NCBI GenBank assembly: GCA_937884995.1
Contig: CAKZZL010000035.1
Span: 1-64,000, forward strand
Length of the DNA stretch: 64,000 bases
From: an uncultured Clostridia bacterium
Lineage (GTDB): Bacteria > Bacillota > Clostridia > Oscillospirales > Acutalibacteraceae
Reading direction: 5' to 3'
In this document: one piece after another, positions 17,782-26,278 of the stretch
How the letters are laid out: every line of letters begins with the position of its first letter
How positions within the stretch are numbered: the first letter of the stretch is position 1
Notes under the pieces: model-generated
The model's input: the letters and a program-made list of their open reading frames with translations, nothing else
What the model was told of the DNA's origin: nothing
Database searches by the model: none
Position numbers and translations under genes: made by a program

Positions 17782-18639
17782 ATGAAAATAGGATTTATAG
17801 GGCTCGGCATAATGGGCGAGTCAATGTGCGAAAACATTGTAAAAAAACATGATGACAAAGTCTTTGTATCCGATTTGAATAAAGACCAGGTTAAAAAACT
17901 TGCAGATGTTGGCGCTGTAGCTTGTGAAAACAATTGCGAAGTTGCTCAAAAGGCTGATATAATAATAACCATGGTTCCGAAATCAGAACATGTTAAAGCT
18001 GTATATACGGAAATCCTTCCTGAAATTGATGATACTAAAATATGCATCGACATGAGCACGATCGATCCTGCAGTTTCAGTTGAGTGCGCAGAGATGGTAA
18101 AGACAAAAGGCGCTCAGTTTGCAGATTGTCCGGTTGTCAAGAGTAAACCTGCTGCAATCGAAGGCACTTTGGGTATTCTCGTAGGATGCGATCCTGAACT
18201 TCTGGATACCATAAAACCCATACTTGCATATATGGGAACAAATATTAAGTATATGGGCAAAAACGGAAAAGGTCTTGTTATGAAGATTTGCTCAAATGCT
18301 ATGGTCGCAGCTGTTCAAAACGGAGTTAATGAAACTATGATCTTAGCTCAAAAATGGGGGCTCAGCATAGATGATTATGCAGAGGCAATATCATACGGCG
18401 GCGGAAAGAATTTCTATCTTGAATCACAAAAGGATAATCTGAAAGCGCAAAACTGGACAACAGCTTTCTCTCTTGAAAATGAACACAAAGACCTTGGTAT
18501 TGCATGCCGTATGGCAGAAGAAGTAGGCTTTGATATGCCCGGACTTTTCCATTGCAAGGAAATATATGACAAAGGTATGGAAAAAGGAATGGGTAAAATG
18601 GACTTCCGCTCAACATACAAAATTGTAGAGGGTGACTGA
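17782..18639 (+). CDS. Beta-hydroxyacid dehydrogenase family, probable sulfolactaldehyde reductase
   Basis: The 285-residue protein has an N-terminal Rossmann fold with GLGIMG at residues 7-12, and the catalytic lysine in GLVMKICSN (Lys168) of the 3-hydroxyisobutyrate dehydrogenase family. The E. coli sulfolactaldehyde reductase YihU belongs to the same family. In this operon the likely reaction is NADH-dependent reduction of sulfolactaldehyde to 2,3-dihydroxypropanesulfonate, which recycles reducing equivalents in an anaerobe. Substrate assignment is contextual. The stop overlaps the region of the next start. Confidence 0.8.
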   Translation: MKIGFIGLGIMGESMCENIVKKHDDKVFVSDLNKDQVKKLADVGAVACENNCEVAQKADIIITMVPKSEHVKAVYTEILPEIDDTKICIDMSTIDPAVSVECAEMVKTKGAQFADCPVVKSKPAAIEGTLGILVGCDPELLDTIKPILAYMGTNIKYMGKNGKGLVMKICSNAMVAAVQNGVNETMILAQKWGLSIDDYAEAISYGGGKNFYLESQKDNLKAQNWTTAFSLENEHKDLGIACRMAEEVGFDMPGLFHCKEIYDKGMEKGMGKMDFRSTYKIVEGD

Positions 18640-18640
18640 T

Positions 18641-19306
18641 TTGCTGAAGCACTTAAACGAAGTTAACAGTGTAAAAATATATTCGGTATTTTCGGATGAT
18701 TTTGCCCCATATGGCAGAGTGATTGAAGGCCAGGATTTTGATCTTTTTGCAAATTATCTGAAAGTCAATACCGATATACCTGAAAGCGGAAATATATATA
18801 TAGCAAGTGTAAAGCAGATGGAGTTATTCCCGCAATGCCGGGATATACAAAACAGTATTTTCGGCGGAATGGATATTCAAGTCGGATATTGCAACGGAAG
18901 AAACAGCACATATAACGGATTTGAATATCACAAAAGTTCCGAGATCAATCTGGCTGTAACTGATTTCATGCTTGTTTTAGGCCATGTATGGCAGATAAAG
19001 GACAATGAGTTCCATATCGGGCAGGAGAAAGTCTTCTACTTGCCCGAAGGAACGACAGTTGAAATCTATGGCACCACATTGCATCTGTCACCATGCAAAG
19101 TTAAGGATGAAGGATTTAAATGCCTTGTAATTTTGCCCAAAGGTACAAACACGGCTTTGACAGAAAAATGTGACAGTTCAGATCCCGAGTCAAAACTTCT
19201 GCTCCAAAAAGGCAAATGGGTTTTATCACATCCCGAACGCAAAGCACTTATGGACCAGGGAGCATATCCCGGCTTTATAGGTGAAAATCACGAACTTAAA
19301 TACTAA
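18641..19306 (+). CDS. DUF4867 family protein, cupin-like
   Basis: The 221-residue product (TTG start at 18641, five bases after GAGGGTGA; a GTG at 18632 is the alternative) matches DUF4867 in length and in its ends, YGRVIEG near the start and SHPERKALMDQGAYPGFIGE near the C-terminus. The middle has a cupin-like beta pattern with EYHKSSEINLAVTDFMLVLG and a GTTVEIYGTTLHLSPC strand. No function is established. Its place between the reductase and the isomerase suggests a sugar-handling role, such as mutarotase or isomerase partner, but this is a guess. Confidence 0.75.
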   Translation: MLKHLNEVNSVKIYSVFSDDFAPYGRVIEGQDFDLFANYLKVNTDIPESGNIYIASVKQMELFPQCRDIQNSIFGGMDIQVGYCNGRNSTYNGFEYHKSSEINLAVTDFMLVLGHVWQIKDNEFHIGQEKVFYLPEGTTVEIYGTTLHLSPCKVKDEGFKCLVILPKGTNTALTEKCDSSDPESKLLLQKGKWVLSHPERKALMDQGAYPGFIGENHELKY

Positions 19307-19317
19307 GAGGGTATAAT

Positions 19318-20649
19318 ATGTTTAATTCTGTATATATTCCTATCGGTGTGCCGACCTTTCATCTTGAAAGCGCACAAAAAGAATTTGAAAAATCAATAAA
19401 ACTGCTTAAAGGAATCGACAATGATGTTATTGTCCCCTCTGAGATGCTTTTAAGTATAGATAAGCTTAATGATTTCATGGCAGAGCAAAATCCGGATCTT
19501 TTGATAGTCCAGAATATAACCTTTGCAAACGGAGCATATATAACGGAAGTATTGAGAAAGTTTGATTGTCCCGTTTTACTCTGGACACTTAGAGAACCCG
19601 TTATAGACGGCGGAAGACTCAGACTTAACTCTCTAACGGGAGCTTTTTCAGCAGCTAATGCGCTTCGTAATTTCAAAAGGAAGTTTGAATATATTTTCGG
19701 CTCTCCGGAAGAAGATGAAGTTAGGGAAAAAATAAGCTCAGTCTTTGCTGCTGCAAAGCTGAAAAAAGCATTAATGTCATTAAATATTCTTCAAATAGGA
19801 CATACACCTCAGGGCTTTGGCTTCGGCAGAGCACTTGACCATGAGATGGCAGTGACTTTTGGATCGAATCTCTTATCAATTGAGGCACGTGAGCTTATAG
19901 ATAGAGCAAAGTCATATTCAGATGATGATATAAAAGAGTATCTTGATGACGCAAAAACGAGAATAAAAGATTTATGCTCTATCGACAGCAAGAATGTAAA
20001 TGATTTTGCAAAACTCTATAAAGCTTATGATTCATATATTAAAGAAAATAATATAGGCGCATTATCATCTAGATGCTGGCCTGATTTCTTCACATCTTTC
20101 GGTACACCTGTTTGCGCTGTTCTTGCAATTCTTAATGACTTGAATCTGCCGGCAGCTTGTGAAACAGACACATATGGTGCTTTGTCTATGTACATGTCAC
20201 TATATCTTACGGGCAAACCTGCCTTCTTCGGAGACCCGGTATCACTTGATGAAAAAGAGAATACAATAACATTCTGGCATTGCGGAACTGCAGCATGTTC
20301 GCTCGCAAGAGAAGATACAGGTGCAGTTGCCGGAGTCCATTGCAACAGAAAAATAGGACCGACTCTTGAATTTGGCTGTAAGGCAGAAGAAAAAGTCACA
20401 ATTATACGTGTAGGTAAGGATGAAAACGGGAAATTCAGACTTTTCCTGTGTAAAGGTTCTGCACTTGACAAGCCTAAGCAATTCATTGGCACATCAATTG
20501 TTGTAAAGACGGAAAACAATTCAAAAGATATCATCAACAAAGCTGTAACTGCCGGCTGGGAGCCACATTTTGCAGTTGCTATGGGTGACATATGCAGCGA
20601 GATGGAAGCCTTGTCTAACTTCCTTGGAATAGAGGTAGAGAAATATTGA
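19318..20649 (+). CDS. sftI: L-fucose/arabinose isomerase-like, probable sulfoquinovose isomerase
   Basis: The 443-residue protein has the fucose/arabinose isomerase C-terminal arrangement. Metal-ligand candidates are Glu282 and Asp284 in AACETDTYG, the His in FWHCGTAA near 326 and a late His in WEPHFAV near 416. In the sulfo-TAL pathway an isomerase of this fold converts sulfoquinovose to 6-deoxy-6-sulfofructose. No phosphokinase for the sugar is present, as expected because the product is never phosphorylated. It follows AAGAGGG and overlaps the exporter gene by 4 nt. Confidence 0.8.
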   Translation: MFNSVYIPIGVPTFHLESAQKEFEKSIKLLKGIDNDVIVPSEMLLSIDKLNDFMAEQNPDLLIVQNITFANGAYITEVLRKFDCPVLLWTLREPVIDGGRLRLNSLTGAFSAANALRNFKRKFEYIFGSPEEDEVREKISSVFAAAKLKKALMSLNILQIGHTPQGFGFGRALDHEMAVTFGSNLLSIEARELIDRAKSYSDDDIKEYLDDAKTRIKDLCSIDSKNVNDFAKLYKAYDSYIKENNIGALSSRCWPDFFTSFGTPVCAVLAILNDLNLPAACETDTYGALSMYMSLYLTGKPAFFGDPVSLDEKENTITFWHCGTAACSLAREDTGAVAGVHCNRKIGPTLEFGCKAEEKVTIIRVGKDENGKFRLFLCKGSALDKPKQFIGTSIVVKTENNSKDIINKAVTAGWEPHFAVAMGDICSEMEALSNFLGIEVEKY

Positions 20650-21386
20650 TTAAGCAAATACTCTTTTATCTGGTGGTTTTGCTCTCGAATATAATCCAGG
20701 TGATAACCGGATTTGCAGGTACTGTACTTGCCATGCCTGTGAGCGTAATGCTTGTGGGCTATGATGTGGCAAAACCGGTATTGAATATTTTGGGAATAGT
20801 GGCATCTGTATTTGTAGTTGCCGGTTCATATAAAAACATCAATAAAAAAGAGTTTCTGAGAATTACGGGCATTACATTGCTCGGAATAATTGCTGCAGCC
20901 TTTTTCAAGAATTTCTTCCTGCAAAGCAATGGCTCGCTGATATATAAGACACTGGGCATAGTCGTTATCGTATGCGCGCTTATAAATATGTATTTTACAT
21001 ATAAGAAGAAAGAACGAAAGGACATGCCGGAATTTCCTGCATATATTGTTTTGATTATTTCCGGATGCATACATGGTATTTTCGTTTGCGGGGGTCCCTT
21101 GCTTGTGACATACGCATCTGTCAAATTACGGGATAAGGATGAATTCAGATCCACATTATCAGCGGTATGGATAGTGCTTAACAGTGTAATATTTATAGAA
21201 GATATATGCTCCGGATACTTTACACCCGGCAACGGAACGATTACAATAAGTATTATAAGCATTGCAGTTTTACTTCTTGCTATGCTTATAGGAAGTCTCA
21301 TATACAGGAAAATGAGCAGAAAGGTCTTTTTGAACCTTTCATATGTTTTGATAATCATAAGCGGCATATCGCTTCTTTTTAAGTAG
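20646..21386 (+). CDS. TauE/SafE-type sulfonate exporter
   Basis: The 246-residue membrane protein has about eight hydrophobic segments in two repeats, with the family pattern VTGFAGTVLAMPVSVMLVG near the N-terminus and GCIHGIFVCGGPLLVTY in the middle. TauE/SafE proteins move sulfite, sulfoacetate and related organosulfonates. Here the likely cargo is dihydroxypropanesulfonate, the end product of the pathway. Translation starts at TTG in a TTGA overlap with the isomerase gene. Confidence 0.8.
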   Translation: MIKQILFYLVVLLSNIIQVITGFAGTVLAMPVSVMLVGYDVAKPVLNILGIVASVFVVAGSYKNINKKEFLRITGITLLGIIAAAFFKNFFLQSNGSLIYKTLGIVVIVCALINMYFTYKKKERKDMPEFPAYIVLIISGCIHGIFVCGGPLLVTYASVKLRDKDEFRSTLSAVWIVLNSVIFIEDICSGYFTPGNGTITISIISIAVLLLAMLIGSLIYRKMSRKVFLNLSYVLIIISGISLLFK

Positions 21387-21394
21387 GTGAAAAA

Positions 21395-22507
21395 ATGAAA
21401 TCCGGACTTAATATGCAATATATAAAAAATGAGAACCGCAGTACAATCCTTTATCTGCTCAACAGAAAAGGTATGCTCAGCAGAAAGGAAATTGCGGAGA
21501 CAACCGGACTTACAGCTGCTGCAGTGACAAAAATCTGCAGTAAACTCATTGAAGAGGGATATATAAAGGAAAGCGGCGGAGTATATAAAGGCGATCGCAA
21601 AACCGGTAGAAAAGAAATATTGTTATCACTTTGCCTTGAGGACAAGATGATACTCGGAATAAATGCCGAGACTAATAATATCACTTATTCTGATTCCAAA
21701 ATGAACGGAGAGAACTTATATCAAAAGGTTACCGATTTTACAGCAGACCCCGATAAAATAGTAAAGGAAGCAGTCGATTTTTTAGCTGAAAATAATCTTG
21801 ATGCATCCCTTTTGAGTGGCATAGGAGTATGCCATGTGGGCTCATTTACAAACAGCCAATACGGTCTGTGGGATTGTAACAGCTTAAAAGAAAAACTGAT
21901 AAGCAAATTTTCACTCCCGGTTATTTTTGAGAACAATGTCAAGGCCTTTGCTGTGGCAGAGCTTATTTTTGAAGGTAATAGCAATGAAAGTGTTATATTC
22001 CTCAAATGGGGACCCGGTATAGGTTCAGCTTTGGCAAGAGAAGGAAGAGTCTACTCGGGAACTGACAACGGCATAACGGAGATAGGACATTATATAACAA
22101 ACCGGTCCGGTATTAAATGCCGTTGCGGAAGATACGGCTGCCTAGAAACAGAGACAGGCGAAAAGGCTATTCTTGATGCTTTTGACAATAAGATGACCCT
22201 TGAAGAGATAATTAATTCCAAAAGCAAGCAAGTCGGACATGTTATTGACCAGAAGATTGATATGGTTGCTCTGGCTTTAACCAATACCGCCACGATTGTT
22301 GATGCGGATAAAATAATTCTTTTTGGCTCAATTTTTAAAAATGAAACTATCGCGCAAAAGCTTACAAAACAGTCAATCAGATATAACAGCAACATGGATG
22401 CTGATATGATAAAAATTGCAAAATTCAATAGCAAAATAGGATATATAGGTCCGGTCGGTATATGCGCCGAAGCTTTGTTCTTTGAACCGGGCAGTGATAT
22501 CTTTTAA
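21395..22507 (+). CDS. ROK family transcriptional regulator
   Basis: The 370-residue protein has an N-terminal winged helix (residues about 12-65, RKEIAETTGLTAAAVTKICS) and a ROK sugar-binding domain with the zinc motif KCRCGRYGCLETE around residue 241. This is the NagC/XylR type, which usually represses until a sugar or sugar phosphate binds. It most likely controls its own operon through the repeated sequence at 15030-15054. It lies 8 nt after the exporter gene. Confidence 0.86.
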   Translation: MKSGLNMQYIKNENRSTILYLLNRKGMLSRKEIAETTGLTAAAVTKICSKLIEEGYIKESGGVYKGDRKTGRKEILLSLCLEDKMILGINAETNNITYSDSKMNGENLYQKVTDFTADPDKIVKEAVDFLAENNLDASLLSGIGVCHVGSFTNSQYGLWDCNSLKEKLISKFSLPVIFENNVKAFAVAELIFEGNSNESVIFLKWGPGIGSALAREGRVYSGTDNGITEIGHYITNRSGIKCRCGRYGCLETETGEKAILDAFDNKMTLEEIINSKSKQVGHVIDQKIDMVALALTNTATIVDADKIILFGSIFKNETIAQKLTKQSIRYNSNMDADMIKIAKFNSKIGYIGPVGICAEALFFEPGSDIF

Positions 22508-22518
22508 GGGGGATTATT

Positions 22519-23988
22519 ATGGAAGGAAAAGCATTAACTCATGGCATTACGATGAAAGACAGAATAGGCTACGCTCTGGGTGATACGGGAGGACTGCTTA
22601 CTTTTTCCCTTATAGGGTCATTCCTTACCGTGTTTTACACGGATGTCTTAAAAATCCCGCTGGGACAAATAACGGTGCTGATGCTCGTTGCCAGAATCTG
22701 GGATGCTATCAATGACCCGATGTGGGGTGCGTTCATCGATTCAAGAAAACCTACTAAATGGGGCAGATTCAGACCATATGTCTTTTGGTTCTCAATTCCG
22801 ATGGCAGTAGCTGCCGGACTTATGTTTACACGTTTCAGCTTTATACCGTCAAGCAAATATATCGTTTATGCTTATGTAACATATATTCTTTACGGAATGA
22901 TGTATACAGCGGTAAATATTCCTTACGGCTCATTAGCTTCGGTTATAACCGATGACGAAATCGAGCGTTCTTCTCTTTCAATGTGGAGATCAATAGGAGC
23001 AGGCGTAGGCGGACTTCCGGGTCAGATATTACTTCCGATATTTGTATATTCTGTAGTCGAGGATGCAAAGGGAGAGCCTGTACTTGACGCAGCAGGCAAT
23101 GTTGTCAAAGTCCTCAATCCTCAGGTCTTTACACCTGCTGTTATAGTTTTATCGTTGATATCCGTACTCGTGTATTTCCTTCATTTCAAACTAAGTAAGG
23201 AAAGAGTAGTTCTTCCTGCAAAAGAAAAAGAAAAGAACTATAACCTTTTTAAGACTATTAAGGATTTGCTTTCAAACAAACCTTTTATTGTCCTTTGCAT
23301 AGTTTCAATGCTTCTCATCGCATTCCAGATGTATTATCAAACAGCATTTAACTATCTTTTCAAGGACTATTTTGCAAAACCCGGCCTTTATGCTCTTGTT
23401 ACTGTATGCACCTATGGACCAATGGCTTTGTTTCTTCCCTTTATGGGCAAACTTATCAAAAAGTTCGGCAAAAAAGAAATATGCGCTTTCGGCCTTGCTG
23501 TGGCAGCACTTGTAAATATAGGGCTCTTTATAATCAGAGGAAGCGCACTTGCACATAATCCATATGTATTCCTTGTATTTACATTCTTCTCAGGTATGGG
23601 ACAGACATTCCTGGTACTTGAAGTATGGGCACTTGTAATGGATGTTATTGACTATCATGAACTTCGAACCCACAGAAGGGAAGAAGGAACTGCATACTCT
23701 CTCTATTCATTCACAAGAAAGCTCGGTCAGACTTTGGCAGGCGCCGGTGTCCCGATACTTCTTGCCGCAATAGGTTATGACACAGAAAGAGTAGGCCTCG
23801 GTCAGTCAGAGGAAGTGCTGAACAAACTCTATGATATATCCACACTTGTACCTGCAATAACACTCGCCGTTATGGCTTTATTGCTGGCGTTTGGATACAG
23901 CCTTTCAAAGAAAAAACTCGCTGTAATAAAAATCGAGCTTGAAGCAGAGAGAAACGAAGAAACAGCAATTCAGGCAGAAACTGAATAA
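22519..23988 (+). CDS. GPH-family cation symporter, probable sulfoquinovose importer
   Basis: The 489-residue protein has twelve predicted membrane segments and the glycoside-pentoside-hexuronide signature, with RIGYALGDTGGLLTFSL at the start, ARIWDAINDPMWGAFID near 57 and THRREEGTAYSLYSFTRK in the second half. The E. coli sulfoquinovose importers YihO and YihP belong to the same family. As last gene of the operon it supplies sulfoquinovose or its glycosides to the cytoplasmic GH31 enzyme. It follows AAGGGGGA. Confidence 0.83.
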   Translation: MEGKALTHGITMKDRIGYALGDTGGLLTFSLIGSFLTVFYTDVLKIPLGQITVLMLVARIWDAINDPMWGAFIDSRKPTKWGRFRPYVFWFSIPMAVAAGLMFTRFSFIPSSKYIVYAYVTYILYGMMYTAVNIPYGSLASVITDDEIERSSLSMWRSIGAGVGGLPGQILLPIFVYSVVEDAKGEPVLDAAGNVVKVLNPQVFTPAVIVLSLISVLVYFLHFKLSKERVVLPAKEKEKNYNLFKTIKDLLSNKPFIVLCIVSMLLIAFQMYYQTAFNYLFKDYFAKPGLYALVTVCTYGPMALFLPFMGKLIKKFGKKEICAFGLAVAALVNIGLFIIRGSALAHNPYVFLVFTFFSGMGQTFLVLEVWALVMDVIDYHELRTHRREEGTAYSLYSFTRKLGQTLAGAGVPILLAAIGYDTERVGLGQSEEVLNKLYDISTLVPAITLAVMALLLAFGYSLSKKKLAVIKIELEAERNEETAIQAETE

Positions 23989-23990
23989 TC

Positions 23991-24015
23991 AATGGCCGGG
24001 AAAAACCCGGCCATT
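23991..24015. terminator. Bidirectional terminator hairpin
   Basis: A perfect 10-bp stem AATGGCCGGG / CCCGGCCATT with an AAAAA loop lies between the convergent GPH transporter and DedA-like genes. The T tract is weak on both sides. Confidence 0.75.
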
Positions 24016-24029
24016 AATATTTTATTATT

Positions 24030-24749
24030 CTATTTGCTGCGAACTAATTTCTTTCGGAGCCTGCGTCCGTGTTTTGAAACAAAATCATTTATTTTAACTC
24101 TGTTTCTGTATATAAAGAACATCGCAATGAAATCGGCTATAACCATAATTGCCATGAACAAATAATCATGTGTCAGAACTTTACGTCCGACTGCACACAT
24201 CATAAGTATCTGTACTGAACTTCCCAGAAAGACACTGAGAAAATATTTCGCTGCAGATATTCTTGTCGCAGAGGCTGCATATGGAATAATACCATTCGGG
24301 ACAACCGGTAACATAAAACAAAGAATAAGCATTACAAAGGGATCTCCGGATTGTAAGAAGGTCCGGATTTTACCGGCTTCTTTGTCATCTATAAAGTCAG
24401 CCTTCATTTTTCTGCCCAGTAAGAAGATGAGAAGATTTGTGAAGACAAAAGACAAATGGCACACAATAAAACTGCGCAAAAAGCCATAAGCCATACCGCC
24501 TGCAATTTCAATCGGAGCACCGGGAAGTACGATGGAGACAACCTGAATAGCCTGAAGCAGGAACAGGTAGATAAGACCTTTGATTATACCGCTTTCGGAC
24601 AAAAACTCTTCGATTGCGGATTCATCTCCGCTTTTGAGGGCTTCCCAAAGACTCGGAGCCAGCGGTACGAATGCTTTATAAAAGAGAAAGGCTGCCAGTG
24701 CGAAGCTGACAACATATATTATTATTTTGATAACTTTGGATTTATTCAT
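24030..24749 (-). CDS. TVP38/TMEM64 family (DedA-like) membrane protein
   Basis: The 239-residue protein has an N-terminal membrane segment (about residues 7-27), then the SNARE-associated-Golgi/VTT domain with VLPGAPIEIAGGMAYGF, FLLGRKMKADF and the re-entrant-like MLPVVPNGIIPYAA segment. The C-terminus is strongly basic. VTT-domain proteins are linked to lipid scrambling and membrane homeostasis; the substrate is unknown here. It is monocistronic and convergent with the sulfoquinovose operon. Confidence 0.85.
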   Translation of the reverse strand: MNKSKVIKIIIYVVSFALAAFLFYKAFVPLAPSLWEALKSGDESAIEEFLSESGIIKGLIYLFLLQAIQVVSIVLPGAPIEIAGGMAYGFLRSFIVCHLSFVFTNLLIFLLGRKMKADFIDDKEAGKIRTFLQSGDPFVMLILCFMLPVVPNGIIPYAASATRISAAKYFLSVFLGSSVQILMMCAVGRKVLTHDYLFMAIMVIADFIAMFFIYRNRVKINDFVSKHGRRLRKKLVRSK

Positions 24750-24866
24750 GACTCATTACCTTATATATGTTTCCACTATTATACAACATTTTATATATAT
24801 CTTCAAGATACACAATATGTATAAAAAACCAATTTTTGTATATTTTTACACAAAAATACTAAAATA

Positions 24867-24884
24867 TACGAATAAATATGCATA
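24867..24884 (+). promoter_or_regulatory. ArgR-type ARG box upstream of argG
   Basis: TACGAATAAATATGCATA resembles the Gram-positive ARG box (ATGAATAAAAATTCA-like). Further A/T-rich half-sites follow before the promoter at 24932. The site lies about 50 bp upstream of the -35 box. Confidence 0.55.
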
Positions 24885-24931
24885 AATATAGAAAAATATT
24901 CACAAATTATGTATATTTAGTCAATATGTTG

Positions 24932-24959
24932 TTGACTTTGCTCATATGTGTGATATAAT
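24932..24959 (+). promoter_or_regulatory. Promoter of argGH
   Basis: TTGACT at 24932-24937 and TATAAT at 24954-24959 are separated by 16 bp. Confidence 0.78.
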
Positions 24960-24991
24960 TTTATGCAGATATCGATTTCGGAGGATTCAGA

Positions 24992-26218
24992 ATGAATAAA
25001 GAAAATATTAAGAAAGTTGTTTTAGCATATTCAGGAGGGCTTGACACCTCAATAATAATCCCCTGGCTCAAAGAAAACTACAATAACTGTGAAGTTATTG
25101 CAGTATCCGGAAATGTGGGCCAGGCTTCAGAACTTGAAGGACTCGAAGAAAAGGCAATTAAAACAGGCGCTTCTAAGATATATATAGAGGACCTAACAAA
25201 AGAGTTCCTGGAGGAGGTTGTGTTCCCCTGTGTACAGGCAGATGCAAAATATGAAGATTATCTTTTGGGTACGGCATTTGCACGTCCTATCATCGCAAAA
25301 AGACTTGCTGAAATTGCAATAGCAGAAGGCGCAGACGCTATATGCCACGGCTGTACAGGTAAAGGTAATGACCAGGTACGTTTTGAACTTGCAATAAAGG
25401 CATTTGCACCGGATATGCCGATTATAGCACCATGGCGTGAGTGGAATATAAAATCCCGTGATGAAGAAATCGATTATGCTGAAGCACATAACGTTCCTCT
25501 TAAGATAAACAGGGAAACCAATTATTCAAAAGATAAAAACATCTGGCACTTATCACATGAGGGCCTTGACCTTGAGGATCCTGCTAATGAGCCTATGTAT
25601 AACAAACCGGGATTCCTTGAGATGAGTGTTTCACCGGAGATGGCTCCCGATAAGCCGACATATCTGACAATACATTTTGAAAAGGGTATTGCAACAAAAG
25701 TTAACGGCAAGGAAGTCGGTGCAGTAGAACTTGTTGAGACTCTTAATAAGCTCGGCGGAGAAAACGGTATTGGTCTTCTTGATATCGTTGAAAACAGGCT
25801 TGTAGGTATGAAGTGCCGTGGCGTATATGAAACTCCCGGCGGAGCAATCCTGTATAAGGCACATGAAATTCTCGAAACAATCACAATTGATAAAGAGACT
25901 GCGCATTATAAAGCTCTTATAGCTCAGAAACTCGGCGAGATGGTATATAACGCTCAGTGGTACACACCTCTTACAAAGGCAATTTTGGCTTTTGTAAAAG
26001 AGAGCCAGGAAAATGTAACAGGTGATGTTAAACTCAAGTTATATAAAGGTAACATAATCAATGCGGGAGTTACTGCAGATTATTCACTTTATGATCCGGA
26101 AATAGCAACATTTGATGAAGATGAAGTATATGATCAAAAGGACTCAGCCGGATTTATCAATCTCTACGGACTGCCGATAAAGGTCCAGGCAAAGTTGAAC
26201 GAAAAGAAAAAGAAATAA
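24992..26218 (+). CDS. argG: Argininosuccinate synthase
   Basis: The 408-residue enzyme joins citrulline and aspartate using ATP. The PP-loop AYSGGLDTS is at residues 12-20, and [14 protein letters not shown] near 118 and the [16 protein letters not shown] segment near 175 are the other family marks. It is followed by argH after 60 nt containing a hairpin. The upstream ARG box points to repression by arginine. Confidence 0.97.
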   Translation: MNKENIKKVVLAYSGGLDTSIIIPWLKENYNNCEVIAVSGNVGQASELEGLEEKAIKTGASKIYIEDLTKEFLEEVVFPCVQADAKYEDYLLGTAFARPIIAKRLAEIAIAEGADAICHGCTGKGNDQVRFELAIKAFAPDMPIIAPWREWNIKSRDEEIDYAEAHNVPLKINRETNYSKDKNIWHLSHEGLDLEDPANEPMYNKPGFLEMSVSPEMAPDKPTYLTIHFEKGIATKVNGKEVGAVELVETLNKLGGENGIGLLDIVENRLVGMKCRGVYETPGGAILYKAHEILETITIDKETAHYKALIAQKLGEMVYNAQWYTPLTKAILAFVKESQENVTGDVKLKLYKGNIINAGVTADYSLYDPEIATFDEDEVYDQKDSAGFINLYGLPIKVQAKLNEKKKK

Positions 26219-26230
26219 AAAGTTGTCACT

Positions 26231-26250
26231 GGCGGTAGATTGCTACCGCC
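26231..26250 (+). repeat. Intercistronic hairpin argG-argH
   Basis: GGCGGTAG / CTACCGCC forms a perfect 8-bp stem with a four-base loop but has no T tract. It may stabilise or process the argG-argH transcript rather than end it. Confidence 0.6.
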
Positions 26251-26278
26251 CTTGCGCTTTATTAATGGAGAGATTAGG

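Noticed and set aside
20025..20657. 210-codon minus-strand frame opposite the isomerase gene
   Set aside because: Fully covered by a well-supported coding gene in the other direction; no promoter or ribosome site.
20759..21418. 219-codon minus-strand frame opposite the exporter gene
   Set aside because: Its hydrophobic translation mirrors the membrane protein on the plus strand; overlap with a clear operon gene rules it out.
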